Assembly (NCBI RefSeq): GCF_001431705.1
Contig: NZ_LJWX01000001.1
Location: forward strand, 186,001-250,000
Length of the DNA: 64,000 bases
From: Ferrovum sp. JA12
GTDB lineage: Bacteria > Pseudomonadota > Gammaproteobacteria > Burkholderiales > Ferrovaceae
Direction: 5' to 3'
The position numbers and the translations under genes were made by a program. Below the pieces are notes generated by a model. It searched no databases and was not told the DNA's origin. It saw nothing but the letters and a program-made list of their open reading frames with translations. How positions within the stretch are numbered: position 1 is the stretch's first letter; every line of letters starts with the position of its first letter. Below are positions 8,540 to 18,634 of the stretch, one piece after another.

Positions 8540-9810
8540 GAAGCGCTTTTTAGCGCCCGCCAGCCAATATCCCGTCGATATTGCTGCCCGGCAAATTCAA
8601 GGCGTTCAAGTCGTTGGTAGGCTTTTGAGGCAGCAAGACGTAAGGTATCCCCTAAGGCTGTCACACACAGCACTCGTCCGCCTCGCGTTACCCATTGCCC
8701 CTGATCGTTAACCCCAGTCCCCCCATGAAACACATGGGTATCCAAGGTAGTCTCTCCCTGATCAGTGATCACGTCCCCCACACGGGGAGTGTTAGGGTAA
8801 TTATGTGCCGCCATCACCACCCCTACGGCACTACGTCGATCCCACTCTAACTGTACTTGATCAAGACGACCTTTTACTGCCAACTCAAGAACTTCCACCA
8901 AGTCTGACTTTAATCGCATCATAATAGGCTGAGTCTCGGGGTCCCCCATACGACAGTTAAACTCAAGGGTTTTTATCTCTCCCGCCGGGCTAATCATTAA
9001 TCCTGCGTATAGAAAACCTGTATAAGTCCGGCCCTCAGCTTTCATACCACGAATGGCCGGCATAATCACTTGACGCATGGCCTTAGCATGAATATCGGGC
9101 GTCACTACCGGTGCTGGCGAATAAGCCCCCATGCCACCAGTATTAGGGCCCTCATCGCCATCTTGTAACCGTTTATGATCTTGACTGGTGGCTAAAGGAC
9201 ACACATTCTCGCCGTCAGAGAGAACGATGAAGCTGGCTTCTTCTCCCTGTAAAAACTCTTCAATCACCACCCGGTGTCCTGCCGCCCCTAAACTTCCTGC
9301 GAACATATGCTCTACTGCCTCGTGAGCCTCGGCGAGGGTCATGGCCACTACCACCCCTTTGCCAGCAGCTAAGCCATCGGCCTTTATCACAATGGGAGCG
9401 CCCCGCTCTTCAATGTATTGATGGGCTAAGGTGGCCTCCGAAAAAGTAGCATAGGCAGCCGTGGGAATATGGTGGCGGAGCATGAAAGCTTTAGCAAAAT
9501 CCTTTGAGGCTTCCAGTTGACTGGCCAGCTGAGTGGGGCCAAAGATAGCCAATCCTGCTGCCCGAAAAGCGTCTACCACCCCCTCAGACAAGGGTGCCTC
9601 AGGGCCCACCACGGTTAAATCAATGGGTTCCTCTTGGGCAAAACGTAACCATTCCGAGACGCTATGAAGATTAACATTATACAACCCCTCCTCCTGTGCC
9701 GTCCCAGCGTTGCCTGGTGCCACATAGACCCGAGATACCTTTTCTGACTGCACCAAACGCCAAGCCAGGGCATGCTCTCGCCCTCCTGAACCAATAACTA
9801 AGATTTTCAT
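8536..9810 (-). CDS. purD: Phosphoribosylamine-glycine ligase
   Basis: PurD joins phosphoribosylamine and glycine with ATP, the second step of purine synthesis. The 424 residues follow the ATP-grasp order: an N-terminal VIGSGGREHALAW domain, the GPEAPLSEGVVDAF segment, the ATP-binding IVIKADGLAAGKGVVVA loop, the HKRLQDGDEGPNTGGMGAYSP motif and the C-terminal EFNCRMGDPETQ. It lies 5 bases downstream of purH, and the two should be expressed together with dusB and fis. Confidence 0.98.
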   Translation of the reverse strand: MKILVIGSGGREHALAWRLVQSEKVSRVYVAPGNAGTAQEEGLYNVNLHSVSEWLRFAQEEPIDLTVVGPEAPLSEGVVDAFRAAGLAIFGPTQLASQLEASKDFAKAFMLRHHIPTAAYATFSEATLAHQYIEERGAPIVIKADGLAAGKGVVVAMTLAEAHEAVEHMFAGSLGAAGHRVVIEEFLQGEEASFIVLSDGENVCPLATSQDHKRLQDGDEGPNTGGMGAYSPAPVVTPDIHAKAMRQVIMPAIRGMKAEGRTYTGFLYAGLMISPAGEIKTLEFNCRMGDPETQPIMMRLKSDLVEVLELAVKGRLDQVQLEWDRRSAVGVVMAAHNYPNTPRVGDVITDQGETTLDTHVFHGGTGVNDQGQWVTRGGRVLCVTALGDTLRLAASKAYQRLERLEFAGQQYRRDIGWRALKSAS

Positions 9811-9815
9811 GGGAA

Positions 9816-11375
9816 TTAATGCCTAAAATGTCTTAAACCTGTGAAGACCATGGCGATGCCATGCTCATCCGCCGCCGCAATGACTTCCTGATCCTTGATG
9901 CTACCCCCTGGCTGAATAATCGCCGCGACGCCAGAACTGGCGATCACATCAATGCCATCTCTAAATGGAAAAAATGCATCGGAAGCCACCACAGAGTGCG
10001 CCAAGGTAAGTCCTGCGTCTTCAGCTTTTCTGGTGGCAATGCGCGTGCTGTCCACCCGACTCATTTGTCCTGCCCCAACCCCAAGCGTCATGCCTTCACG
10101 ACAAAAAACTATGGCATTGGACTTAACGTATTTGGCCACATGAAAAGCAAACTTTAAATCCTCCATCTGTGCGGGGGTAGGCTGTATCTTAGTGACCACC
10201 TTTAATTGAGTTTCATCAAGGCTGAGGTGATCGGGGGTTTGAATTAATAAACCGCCTCCCACACGTTTCATATCCCAGCCGTTAAAGGACTGCGTGAGAG
10301 GGACTTGAAGCACACGAATATTGGCCTTTTGTTTAAATATCTCTAAGGCTTTTTTGTCATACTCGGGAGCTAACACCACTTCCACAAATTGTTGCTGTAA
10401 GGCTATGGCAGTGGCTTCATCCACTTTACAATTAAAAGCAATAATGCCGCCAAAGGCAGAGGTCGAGTCCGTGGCATAGGCACGCCGGTAAGCATCATGA
10501 GGGTTGTCAGCAGTGGCGACACCACAGGGATTAGCATGTTTTACGATAACACAGGCCAGTTGATCGAGTGTTCGCACACAGTCCCACGCTGCATCACTGT
10601 CGGCAATATTATTGTAGGATAATTCTTTACCTTGCCATTGAGTGTACTCACTGAGCTGCCCGGCAGGGGCATGAGGATCCTGGTAAAACGCAGCGCTTTG
10701 ATGAGGGTTTTCTCCATAACGCAAACTTTGTTGACGAGTAAACGTTAAATGAAGACGCTGAGGATAACCCTGACTATCGTCCCCTTCCTCAACACAGGAT
10801 AAATAATTAGCAATCATACCGTCATACTCTGCCGTATGGGAGAAGGCCTTGACCGCCAAACGAAAACGAGTGGCCTGTGACAGCTCATTATGATGAGCTG
10901 TCATTTCCTCTAGCACTAAAGCATAATCGAGGGGATCGGTAACCACCGCCACATGAGCATGATTTTTTGCGGCAGAGCGCACCATGGCCGGGCCACCAAT
11001 ATCAATATTTTCAATCGCTTCATCTAAGGTACATTCTGGATTGGCAACGGTTTCTTTGAAAGGATATAAATTAACCACCACCAAATCGATGGCTTGAATG
11101 CCATGTAAGGCCATGGCATCGCGATGGGTACTCACATCTCGACGGGCAAGAATACCACCATGGATTTTAGGATGGAGCGTTTTAACGCGCCCATCAAGCA
11201 TTTCAGGAAAGCCTGTAAAATTGGAGACTTCAATCACCGCAATGCCCGCATCTCTTAATAAGCGCGCGGTGCCTCCTGTGGAGAGAATTTCGATGTGTCG
11301 CTGATGGAGTGCACGGGCCAATTCCACTGCACCCTGCTTGTTTGATACACTGATTAATGCTCGTTGAATAGCCAT
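9816..11375 (-). CDS. purH: Bifunctional AICAR formyltransferase / IMP cyclohydrolase
   Basis: PurH catalyses the last two steps of IMP synthesis. The N-terminal MGS-like cyclohydrolase domain shows the STGGTARLL and [14 protein letters not shown] motifs; the C-terminal transformylase domain shows RYGENPHQ and the catalytic [10 protein letters not shown]. Length (519 residues) is normal. I chose the ATG at 11375 over an in-frame TTG at 11387 because PurH proteins start at this point. The gene follows fis by about 12 bases. Confidence 0.98.
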   Translation of the reverse strand: MAIQRALISVSNKQGAVELARALHQRHIEILSTGGTARLLRDAGIAVIEVSNFTGFPEMLDGRVKTLHPKIHGGILARRDVSTHRDAMALHGIQAIDLVVVNLYPFKETVANPECTLDEAIENIDIGGPAMVRSAAKNHAHVAVVTDPLDYALVLEEMTAHHNELSQATRFRLAVKAFSHTAEYDGMIANYLSCVEEGDDSQGYPQRLHLTFTRQQSLRYGENPHQSAAFYQDPHAPAGQLSEYTQWQGKELSYNNIADSDAAWDCVRTLDQLACVIVKHANPCGVATADNPHDAYRRAYATDSTSAFGGIIAFNCKVDEATAIALQQQFVEVVLAPEYDKKALEIFKQKANIRVLQVPLTQSFNGWDMKRVGGGLLIQTPDHLSLDETQLKVVTKIQPTPAQMEDLKFAFHVAKYVKSNAIVFCREGMTLGVGAGQMSRVDSTRIATRKAEDAGLTLAHSVVASDAFFPFRDGIDVIASSGVAAIIQPGGSIKDQEVIAAADEHGIAMVFTGLRHFRH

Positions 11376-11387
11376 ACGTTTTCCCAA

Positions 11388-11633
11388 TTATTCCTGCGCC
11401 AAACCATATTGTTGAATTTTTTTTCTTAAGGTATTGCGATTAATACCAAGCACCTGTGCTGCCAAAGTCTGGTTGCCTTGAGTGTGACGTAATACCACTT
11501 CCAACAAAGGCTTTTCCACAGTATTAATCAATAATTCATGGACTCCCGTGCATTTCTCACCCTCTAAACGGATAAAAAACTCAGTGGCCAAACGACGTAC
11601 ACATTGCGCCAATTCCGATTCCTGTTCACTCAT
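11388..11633 (-). CDS. fis: Fis family DNA-binding protein
   Basis: An 81-residue protein whose C-terminal half is the Fis helix-turn-helix (GNQTLAAQVLGINRNTLRKK). Fis is a nucleoid protein that bends DNA and controls rRNA, recombination and growth-phase genes. The N-terminal half is less conserved, as usual outside gammaproteobacteria. It overlaps the dusB stop by 4 bases; the dusB-fis pair is widely conserved in proteobacteria, which supports the assignment over a detached NtrC-type HTH domain. Confidence 0.92.
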   Translation of the reverse strand: MSEQESELAQCVRRLATEFFIRLEGEKCTGVHELLINTVEKPLLEVVLRHTQGNQTLAAQVLGINRNTLRKKIQQYGLAQE

Positions 11634-12649
11634 GCCGCTATGCCCTCAGAGTCTTCTTCTGTATATCGTAGACGTTCACTTTGCTCAGAATATTGATCAA
11701 AAAAGTCCATGACCGCTTGCTGTTGCATGTCCAGTTCCGTTAATTGATTCATGTGATGCCTAAATTGTGCCGAGCCCACTAATCCCTTGGTATACCAGCT
11801 AATGTGTTTACGGGCCACTCTCACCCCCGCCTCATCACCATAAAATTGATACAGATCAACCAAATGGGCGAGTAATACTGTTTTGATTTCAATCACCGAA
11901 GGAGGAGGCAATTTAGATCCAGTTTTTAAGTAATGATCAATTTCTCTAAAAATCCAGGGTCTGCCCTGTGCCGCACGCCCTATCATCAATGCATCTGCCT
12001 GAGTCTGTTCTAACACATATTTGGCTTTTTCAGGAGAAGTAATGTCTCCATTAGCCACCACCGGGATACCAATAGCATCCTTCACCGCGGCAATGGTCTC
12101 GTACTCAGCTTCCCCAGTGTAACCACAGGCTCTCGTTCTGCCATGAATGGCAAGGGACTGTATACCCGCTTGTTCCGCTATTTTGGCAACAGCTATCGCG
12201 TTGCGATGGGACTTGTCCCAACCAGTTCTAATTTTCAAGGTAACTGGCACCTTCACTGCCGCCACTACCGCTTCAACAATCGCTTTGACTAAGGGTTCGT
12301 TTTGTAATAGAGCAGAACCTGCCATAACATTACAGATTTTTTTAGCCGGGCAACCCATGTTGATATCAATGATCTGAGCTCCTTGATCCACATTGTAGCG
12401 GGCGGCTTCGGCCATCATTTTAGGATCAGCCCCGGCAATTTGTATGGCTTTGGGTTCCACTTCTCCCTCATGATTTGCGCGGCGCAGTGTTTTCTCAGAG
12501 CCCCATAACAGCGAATTGGAAGACACCATTTCTGAGACCGCAAGCCCTGCTCCCATACTCTTACACAGCATGCGGAAAGGCCGATCCGTAACCCCAGCCA
12601 TGGGGGCTACAATCAGATTGGTTGTTAACTGGTAAGGGCCTATGCGCAT
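11630..12649 (-). CDS. dusB: tRNA-dihydrouridine synthase B
   Basis: An FMN-dependent TIM-barrel enzyme that reduces uridine in the tRNA D-loop. In order it shows APMAGVTDRPFR, the active-site NMGCPAKKI with its catalytic Cys, HGRTRACGYTGEA, and VVANGDITSPEKA. At 339 residues it is the usual length. It is the first gene of dusB-fis-purH-purD, with a good -10 box upstream. Confidence 0.96.
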   Translation of the reverse strand: MRIGPYQLTTNLIVAPMAGVTDRPFRMLCKSMGAGLAVSEMVSSNSLLWGSEKTLRRANHEGEVEPKAIQIAGADPKMMAEAARYNVDQGAQIIDINMGCPAKKICNVMAGSALLQNEPLVKAIVEAVVAAVKVPVTLKIRTGWDKSHRNAIAVAKIAEQAGIQSLAIHGRTRACGYTGEAEYETIAAVKDAIGIPVVANGDITSPEKAKYVLEQTQADALMIGRAAQGRPWIFREIDHYLKTGSKLPPPSVIEIKTVLLAHLVDLYQFYGDEAGVRVARKHISWYTKGLVGSAQFRHHMNQLTELDMQQQAVMDFFDQYSEQSERLRYTEEDSEGIAA

Positions 12650-12682
12650 AAAAGGATCATGATGTTCATTGGATAATTTACC

Positions 12683-12688
12683 ATTATA
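12683..12688 (-). promoter_or_regulatory. Putative -10 box for the dusB-fis-purH-purD operon
   Basis: The complement strand reads TATAAT 33 bases before the dusB ATG, in the only intergenic gap (63 bases) between polA and dusB. The -35 sequence at 17 bases is weak, so the promoter may need an activator or be weak. Confidence 0.4.
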
Positions 12689-12712
12689 CCTCGAACATAC
12701 AAAATTAATATT

Positions 12713-15439
12713 TCAGTGGGCCGCATCCCAATTATTTCCCCATCCCATCTCCACCTTTAAGGGGACATTGAGCGTCATCACGTTCTCCATAGAGCGAGGC
12801 AAAAGCTCTTTAATCACTTCTTGTTCATGATGAGGAACCTCTAAAATCAATTCATCATGAACTTGCATAATCAATTTAGTAGTTAATCGTTGATCATGCA
12901 ACGCCTGATCCACCGCGATCATGGCGAGCTTGATCAGGTCTGCTGCAGTGCCTTGCATGGGAGCATTAATGGCAGCACGCTCTGCCCCCTGACGACGCAT
13001 AGCATTACTCAGACTGATATCAGGTAACCATAAACGCCGTCCTAATACCGTCTCCACAAAGCCCTGTTGTTTAGCCTTAGCACGGGTCTCATTCATGTAC
13101 CGTAAGACACCTGGGTAGCGCTGAAAGTAACGATCCATGTAAGCTTGCGCTGCTCCTCGCTCACAATTAATTTGTTTAGCGAGACCATAGGCTGACATGC
13201 CATAAATCAAACCAAAATTAATGGCTTTAGCAGCTCGTCGTTGCTCATCGCTCACCTCCTTTGCGGGCACACCAAAAATTTCTGCAGCGGTGGCACTGTG
13301 CACGTCCAAGCCTTGGGTAAAGGCATTGACTAAGCCCTCGTCCTCTGAGAGATGAGCCATGATACGCAGTTCAATTTGTGAATAATCCGCTGACACCAAT
13401 AACTTGTTAGGTCCAGCAATAAATGCTTCACGAATACGACGCCCCTCCACGGTGCGGATGGGAATGTTTTGTAAGTTTGGATCACTGCTACTCAGACGCC
13501 CGGTAACGGCCACGGCCTGAGCATAGTGGGTATGTACTCTGTGGGTCTCAGGATTAATCATACGGGGTAACTTATCCGTGTAAGTGGACTTCAACTTAGA
13601 CAGACTGCGATGAAACAACAATTGTTTGGCAATGGGATAATCCAGTGCAAGCTCTTGCAACACACTCTCATCCGTGGACGCTTCTCCCTTAGGGGTTTTT
13701 TTTAGTATGGGCAAGTGCAATTGTTGAAACAATATCTCTTGTATTTGCTTTGGTGAGTTTAAGTTAAAGGGCTGCCCTGCCAATTGGTGAACGTCTGCTT
13801 CAATTTCCATTAACTGTTGACCCAGTCGATCACTTTGTTGCTGTAATAAAGTCGCATCAATGAGAACCCCTTCGCGCTCCATTCGCCATAGAATATTTTG
13901 CATAGGAAGCTCAATATGTTGATAAATATCATTGAGTTTTGTCTGGGCGGTTAACGCTGAGGATAATCGCTGATGAATACGCAGCGTAATGTCAGCGTCC
14001 TCAGCCGCATAATGACTGGCATCAGTAATGGCCACTTGCTCAAAACCAATCGCTCTCGCCCCTTTACCCGTAATGCTCTCATAGGACGTTGTGTTTTCAC
14101 CTAAGTGTCGCTTGGCAAGGCTGTCTAGATTGTGGGGGAGATGGGATTCGAGAACATAGGACTCTAGCAACGTGTCATGGGCGACGCCTCTTAAATGAAT
14201 CCCATGATTAGCGAGCACATGAGTATCATACTTTAAATGTTGTCCGACTTTTTTATGCTCATCACTTTCAAGCCAAGGCTTGAGTTTTTCTAATACTTCC
14301 TTTATCGGCAGTTGATCAACCTGATCAGGGCCACAGTGTTGCAACGGCAAATAGGCCGCCTCGTGGGGACTTATCGAAAAAGACAGCCCCACAAGACGTG
14401 CAGCAAAGGGGTCCAGGCTAGTTGTTTCGGTATCTAACGCGGTTAATTGAGCTCCTTTAATTTTGTCAAACCATAGGTCAAATGCAGGCCAAGTGAGAAG
14501 CGTGTCATACTGTTTTTGTGCCACCACACTTTTGTGCTCTTCAGGCGGCGGTTGACGGGCTGGTGGCGGACTCGGCACACTGATGTCGTCTTCACGAATC
14601 AATTGACGAAGATCATATTTTTTTGCCAGCTGCACCAAACTCGCCTCTTGCCGCTCCCCCTTAATGAGGTCATTGAGTGCTACAGGGAGCTTAACATCGC
14701 AACGTATGGTTAACAGCTCACGAGCTTGGGGTAACCAGGTGAGCGCTTCTTTTAACCGCTCACCCAAGGCTCCTTTAATGTTATCGGCATGGGCCATGAT
14801 ATGCTCCAAAGAATCAAACTCTGCGATCCATTTTTGCGCTGTTTTAGGACCCACCTTGTGTACCCCAGGGACATTATCGGCACTGTCCCCAATGAGGGTT
14901 AAATAATCGACGAACTGTCGCGGATGAATACCATACTTGTTGCAGGCAGACTCCTCATCGAGTCTCTCGTTGGTCATGGTATTAATGAGCTGCACATGAG
15001 GCTGAATGAGCTGCACCATATCCTTGTCCCCCGTAGAAACCAATACTTCAGCGCCTTGGGCTACCGCTGTTTTCGCTAAGGTCCCAATCACATCATCCGC
15101 TTCCACCCCCGCTTCAACTAATAAGGGCCAACCTAAAGCCTGTATGATTTCATGCAACGGTTGAATTTGTTGAACCAGATCCTCTGGCATAGGTGGTCGA
15201 TGAGATTTATAGTCAGGGTATAACTCATGTCTAAAAGTGGGGCCCTTTGCATCAAATATGCAAGCCAGATAATCCGGCTTATAATCATGCTCTAGACGCC
15301 TTAACATATTGAGTACTCCCACCATGGCACCGGTTGGGAACCCGCTATGGCTACTGAGGGCGGGTAGAGCGTGATATGCTCTATACAGATAGGAAGAACC
15401 GTCCACAAGCACCAATAAGGGTTTAGAATTGATTGGCAT
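12713..15439 (-). CDS. polA: DNA polymerase I
   Basis: A complete three-domain Pol I of 908 residues for Okazaki-fragment processing and repair. The 5' nuclease domain shows VDGSSYLYRAYHALP, STGDKDMVQL and GDSADNVPGVHKVGPKTA. The proofreading domain keeps the catalytic DTE (ALDTETTSLDP, near residue 345), so 3'-5' exonuclease activity is expected. The polymerase domain has motif A SADYSQIELRI, motif B RRAAKAINFGLIYG and motif C MQVHDELILE. The start is set at ATG 15439 because GAGGTGG directly upstream is a good ribosome site; a GTG at 15445 overlaps that site. Confidence 0.98.
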   Translation of the reverse strand: MPINSKPLLVLVDGSSYLYRAYHALPALSSHSGFPTGAMVGVLNMLRRLEHDYKPDYLACIFDAKGPTFRHELYPDYKSHRPPMPEDLVQQIQPLHEIIQALGWPLLVEAGVEADDVIGTLAKTAVAQGAEVLVSTGDKDMVQLIQPHVQLINTMTNERLDEESACNKYGIHPRQFVDYLTLIGDSADNVPGVHKVGPKTAQKWIAEFDSLEHIMAHADNIKGALGERLKEALTWLPQARELLTIRCDVKLPVALNDLIKGERQEASLVQLAKKYDLRQLIREDDISVPSPPPARQPPPEEHKSVVAQKQYDTLLTWPAFDLWFDKIKGAQLTALDTETTSLDPFAARLVGLSFSISPHEAAYLPLQHCGPDQVDQLPIKEVLEKLKPWLESDEHKKVGQHLKYDTHVLANHGIHLRGVAHDTLLESYVLESHLPHNLDSLAKRHLGENTTSYESITGKGARAIGFEQVAITDASHYAAEDADITLRIHQRLSSALTAQTKLNDIYQHIELPMQNILWRMEREGVLIDATLLQQQSDRLGQQLMEIEADVHQLAGQPFNLNSPKQIQEILFQQLHLPILKKTPKGEASTDESVLQELALDYPIAKQLLFHRSLSKLKSTYTDKLPRMINPETHRVHTHYAQAVAVTGRLSSSDPNLQNIPIRTVEGRRIREAFIAGPNKLLVSADYSQIELRIMAHLSEDEGLVNAFTQGLDVHSATAAEIFGVPAKEVSDEQRRAAKAINFGLIYGMSAYGLAKQINCERGAAQAYMDRYFQRYPGVLRYMNETRAKAKQQGFVETVLGRRLWLPDISLSNAMRRQGAERAAINAPMQGTAADLIKLAMIAVDQALHDQRLTTKLIMQVHDELILEVPHHEQEVIKELLPRSMENVMTLNVPLKVEMGWGNNWDAAH

Positions 15440-15480
15440 GACCACCTCAATTAATTAAATAAAGGAATTATCGCAAAGTT

Positions 15481-15936
15481 ATGACAACAGAACTGAAATT
15501 AAATGGTAAGTTATTTCAGCTGGATACAGATCCTAACACGCCACTGTTATGGGTGATAAGAGATGTGGTGGGTCTAACAGGTACTAAATTCTCTTGCGGA
15601 GCAGGGTTATGTGGGGCGTGCACGGTACATGTTAACGGTGAGGCTACCCGATCCTGTATTACCCCCTTGTCCGATGCCGCTGGTAAAGAGGTCACCACCA
15701 TTGAAGGGTTGTCGGTAGAGGGGGATCACCCCCTGCAACTCGCTTGGCAAGAGCTCAACGTGTCGCAATGCGGTTATTGTCAATCTGGACAAATCATGAA
15801 CGCAGCGAGCTTGCTAAAGAAAAACCCTCATCCCAGTAGCAGTGATATTGATCAGGCCATGACCGGCAATTTGTGCCGCTGTGGCACTTACAACCGTATC
15901 CGCGCCGCCATTGAATTGGCCGCTAAAAAAGGCTAA
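15481..15936 (+). CDS. [2Fe-2S] subunit of a xanthine-oxidase-family molybdoenzyme (IorA-like)
   Basis: A 151-residue protein with both two-cluster domains of the small subunit in isoquinoline 1-oxidoreductase, CO dehydrogenase and aldehyde oxidases: a plant-type ferredoxin domain with CGAGLCGAC plus a later Cys (SCITPL), and an alpha-helical domain with CGYCQSGQ and CRCGTY. Such subunits carry electrons from a molybdopterin large subunit to an acceptor. No large subunit lies next to it: the following genes are a DUF2782 protein and thrB. The partner must be elsewhere or absent. The ribosome site is weak (AAGGA about 13 bases upstream). It is divergent from polA across 41 bases. Confidence 0.9.
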   Translation: MTTELKLNGKLFQLDTDPNTPLLWVIRDVVGLTGTKFSCGAGLCGACTVHVNGEATRSCITPLSDAAGKEVTTIEGLSVEGDHPLQLAWQELNVSQCGYCQSGQIMNAASLLKKNPHPSSSDIDQAMTGNLCRCGTYNRIRAAIELAAKKG

Positions 15937-15944
15937 TCCGCATC

Positions 15945-16301
15945 ATGACTTTTCGCTCACGCATCTTAACAAGCTTCATGTCACTCATGGTAATTGGCGT
16001 CACGCTCCCTTGCAGTTATGCTGAAGACAACAACTTTAAAAGCGCTCCCCCACCGCCAGAATACGGTGTCAACAAAGATAATAACGAACCTGCTGACGAA
16101 CCACAGGTTACCATTGTGCAAAAAAGCGACGCCACCTTTGAAGAGACTCGCTATCACGGTAAACTATATAAAATTAAAGTCACCCCTAAAGTCGGCAAGC
16201 CTTATTACTTAATTGATGAGGAAGGAAAAGGGGTGTGGCACCGTTATGACGGTCCTGTTGATCAAACCATTGTTCCACAATGGGTCATTTTAAAATTCTA
16301 A
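15945..16301 (+). CDS. DUF2782-type exported protein
   Basis: A 118-residue protein with a signal peptide (cleavage near ...PCSYA-E), a proline-rich acidic linker, and a compact C-terminal domain with HGKLYKIKVTPKVGKPYYLID and a closing WVILKF. This is the pattern of the small DUF2782 family found between polA and thrB in betaproteobacteria. No function is known to me. It is probably co-transcribed with thrB, 11 bases downstream. Confidence 0.75.
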   Translation: MTFRSRILTSFMSLMVIGVTLPCSYAEDNNFKSAPPPPEYGVNKDNNEPADEPQVTIVQKSDATFEETRYHGKLYKIKVTPKVGKPYYLIDEEGKGVWHRYDGPVDQTIVPQWVILKF

Positions 16302-16312
16302 TATAACGATTC

Positions 16313-17254
16313 ATGGCTGTCTTTACTACTGTTTCCCAAGATACCCTCTCTGCCTGGTTAGTAGATTACCAGGTGGGAGAGCTACTTCATTTTGAAGGGA
16401 TCACCTCGGGTATTGAAAATACGAACTACTTTGTCACCACCACACGGGGACAATATGTCTTAACTATTTTTGAGAAATTAGCGCCAGCGGAAGTGGAATA
16501 CTATTTGCACTTCATGGCTTATGTCAGCTTGCATCATCTGCCTTGCCCCACCCCCCAAATGAACCGTGAGGGACAACTCCAAGGGCGTTTATATAATAAA
16601 CCTGCCACGTTAGTGTCTCGTCTCACAGGTCAATCCATTCTCTCGCCCAAGGAGGCGGAATGCGCCAAAATGGGAGCACTGCTTGCGCAGCTACATCTCG
16701 TAGGGCAACACTACCCGATGATTCACCTTAACCCTAGAGGGCGCAGCTGGTGGCAATTAACCGCTCCGCAAGTGATGCCGTTTCTAAATGAAGCAGAAAA
16801 ACACTGTTTAACCTCTCAGATGGAGCAGTTATTATCACGGTCCTGGAGCGAGCTGCCCAAGGGAACGATTCACGCCGACTTATTTCGTGACAATGTTCTC
16901 TTTGACCATGGGTCAATTAGTGGCCTCATTGACTTTTACTTTGCCGGGCATGAGGTATTATTATTTGATTTATGCGTTGTAATTAATGATTGGTGTATGA
17001 ATACCGACGCAACCCTGAATAGACAACGCTACCACACACTGCTGCAGGCTTACCATCAAGTCAGAGCGCTCACTCAGCCAGAAATGGTGGAACTCCCCTT
17101 TATGTTAAAGTCAGCCGCCATGCGTTTTTGGTTATCACGGTTATTTGATAAGTATTTACCCAGACAAGGCGCGATGATCCACGCCCATGACCCCAATTGG
17201 TTTTATCAGATGATAGAAAACTATCAAGGAAATCCCGCATTATGTCCACTTTAA
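16313..17254 (+). CDS. thrB: Homoserine kinase (ThrB, aminoglycoside phosphotransferase fold)
   Basis: This 313-residue enzyme phosphorylates homoserine in threonine synthesis. It belongs to the COG2334 kinase type rather than the GHMP type of enterobacteria. It shows EGITSGIENTNYFV near the N-terminus, GTIHADLFRDNVLFD (catalytic loop with its Asp), GLIDFYFAG (metal-binding Asp) and DLCVVINDWC. The place beside polA and DUF2782 is the usual betaproteobacterial one. The downstream membrane-protein gene overlaps its end by 13 bases. Confidence 0.95.
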   Translation: MAVFTTVSQDTLSAWLVDYQVGELLHFEGITSGIENTNYFVTTTRGQYVLTIFEKLAPAEVEYYLHFMAYVSLHHLPCPTPQMNREGQLQGRLYNKPATLVSRLTGQSILSPKEAECAKMGALLAQLHLVGQHYPMIHLNPRGRSWWQLTAPQVMPFLNEAEKHCLTSQMEQLLSRSWSELPKGTIHADLFRDNVLFDHGSISGLIDFYFAGHEVLLFDLCVVINDWCMNTDATLNRQRYHTLLQAYHQVRALTQPEMVELPFMLKSAAMRFWLSRLFDKYLPRQGAMIHAHDPNWFYQMIENYQGNPALCPL

Positions 17255-18006
17255 CGAATCCTGTTGCCGTTCCCCCTCTGCGCGGGATCCATTGGATTAG
17301 CGAGGGTTTTACGTTGGTATTTCATAGCCCCGTAGGTTGGCTCAGTGTGATGAGCATATGGTTCTTTTTCGCGTTACTGTGCTCTATCTTTTGGGGATTT
17401 GGACCTGTTTTATTTTCCTTAACGCTACCTATTTTCTTTGCCGGGTTGATGGTGGGTTGTCGTCACATCTCAGCAGGACGCTCTCTGAAAGTGCATCATC
17501 TGTTTACTGGATTTACCGTCAAAAACCCACGGCTCGTCGGTTTGGGAGGAGTCAATGTATTTTGGGAAGTGGTGTTATCAGTGATTACTCTCCTGTGGGG
17601 TGGACAACACATGACCAGTTTTCAGAACATGATCTTTGATAACACCACCAACGCTGAAGAATTACAAGTGATCATCAGCGAATTAACGCCCATGTTTATT
17701 ACGCTTAGTTTGGTTCAATTGGTACTATTAGTATTAGGTTGGTATGCACCGGCTCTACTTATTTTCTCCCCGGTATCTTTGCTAGAGGCCATTACGGTTT
17801 CCGGCAAAGCTTGCGTGATCAATATACTACCTATTATTGTGTATCTCATCACGATGGCGGCCATCTTGGCAGCCATCGGATTCACTGTACTAACTGTGCC
17901 ATTATTAGGTTTTTTACTAAGCTTGTTTGTGATTCCGACTATTGTGGCCAGTGTGTATGTCAGTTACAGCGACGTCTTCAAACAAGAGTCGCCCTCCACC
18001 CCTTAA
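17242..18006 (+). CDS. Polytopic membrane protein, probably BPSS1780 family
   Basis: A 254-residue protein with about six hydrophobic segments and no catalytic motif I recognise. It resembles membrane proteins called BPSS1780 family in betaproteobacteria, including the N-terminal WISEGFTLVFHSPVGWL stretch. I chose the ATG at 17242, which overlaps the thrB end and follows an AAGGAAA site, over a longer in-frame start at 17197. Function is unknown. It ends 4 bases before the converging SCO gene. Confidence 0.65.
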   Translation: MSTLTNPVAVPPLRGIHWISEGFTLVFHSPVGWLSVMSIWFFFALLCSIFWGFGPVLFSLTLPIFFAGLMVGCRHISAGRSLKVHHLFTGFTVKNPRLVGLGGVNVFWEVVLSVITLLWGGQHMTSFQNMIFDNTTNAEELQVIISELTPMFITLSLVQLVLLVLGWYAPALLIFSPVSLLEAITVSGKACVINILPIIVYLITMAAILAAIGFTVLTVPLLGFLLSLFVIPTIVASVYVSYSDVFKQESPSTP

Positions 18007-18010
18007 CTCT

Positions 18011-18634
18011 CTAATGGTGAGACATCAGTTGATTGGTGTCACTGACAATCTGATCCACCGTGCCAGGCATAGTCAAGGCTGCCCGAACTTGTCCTTTGGT
18101 ATTGATTAAAAACACTGAACTGGTATGGTCAACGGTATACCCATCTTTAATAGTGTCATGTTGATTATTGCGTTGGTAGTAAGCTGATAAGCTTTTCACC
18201 AGAGGCTTAAGGGCCTCATCACTGCCGGTGGCACCAATAAAACTTTTATCAAAGGAGGTGACGTACTGTTTTAATATCGTCACGTTATCACGTGGCCAAT
18301 CCACCGAGACAAAGACCACTAGCGGAGATTTTTCAGTACCCAGTTTTTGCGTTACTTTTGCCAAGGTGTTTAAGGTGGTGGGGCACACATCAGGACAATG
18401 GGTATAACCAAAAACGAGATAAGTCCAATGCCCCTCGAGGCTCGAGTTATCTAACACTCCCTCATGGGAAGTGGATTGTAATTTAAAGTTATCGATCTCT
18501 GGGCCATCATCGATAGCCACCACCAATTTACTGACTTTCATTTCCGAGGGGGCTGGTATAGTACTGACCCAATAAATTGCTACCATCAATACCAATACAG
18601 ACAAACCTGCAATCACCGCAACGAATACTTTCAT
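18011..18634 (-). CDS. SCO1/SenC/PrrC copper chaperone
   Basis: A 207-residue membrane-anchored protein (N-terminal hydrophobic helix) with a thioredoxin-like periplasmic domain. It has the copper-binding CPDVC in FGYTHCPDVCPTTL and the distant ligand His in VDHTSSVF. SCO proteins deliver or reduce copper for cytochrome oxidase assembly. The start codon directly abuts the stop codon of the upstream FGE-fold gene, so the two are translationally coupled. The position at the end of the oxidase cluster fits a role in maturing that oxidase. Confidence 0.92.
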   Translation of the reverse strand: MKVFVAVIAGLSVLVLMVAIYWVSTIPAPSEMKVSKLVVAIDDGPEIDNFKLQSTSHEGVLDNSSLEGHWTYLVFGYTHCPDVCPTTLNTLAKVTQKLGTEKSPLVVFVSVDWPRDNVTILKQYVTSFDKSFIGATGSDEALKPLVKSLSAYYQRNNQHDTIKDGYTVDHTSSVFLINTKGQVRAALTMPGTVDQIVSDTNQLMSHH

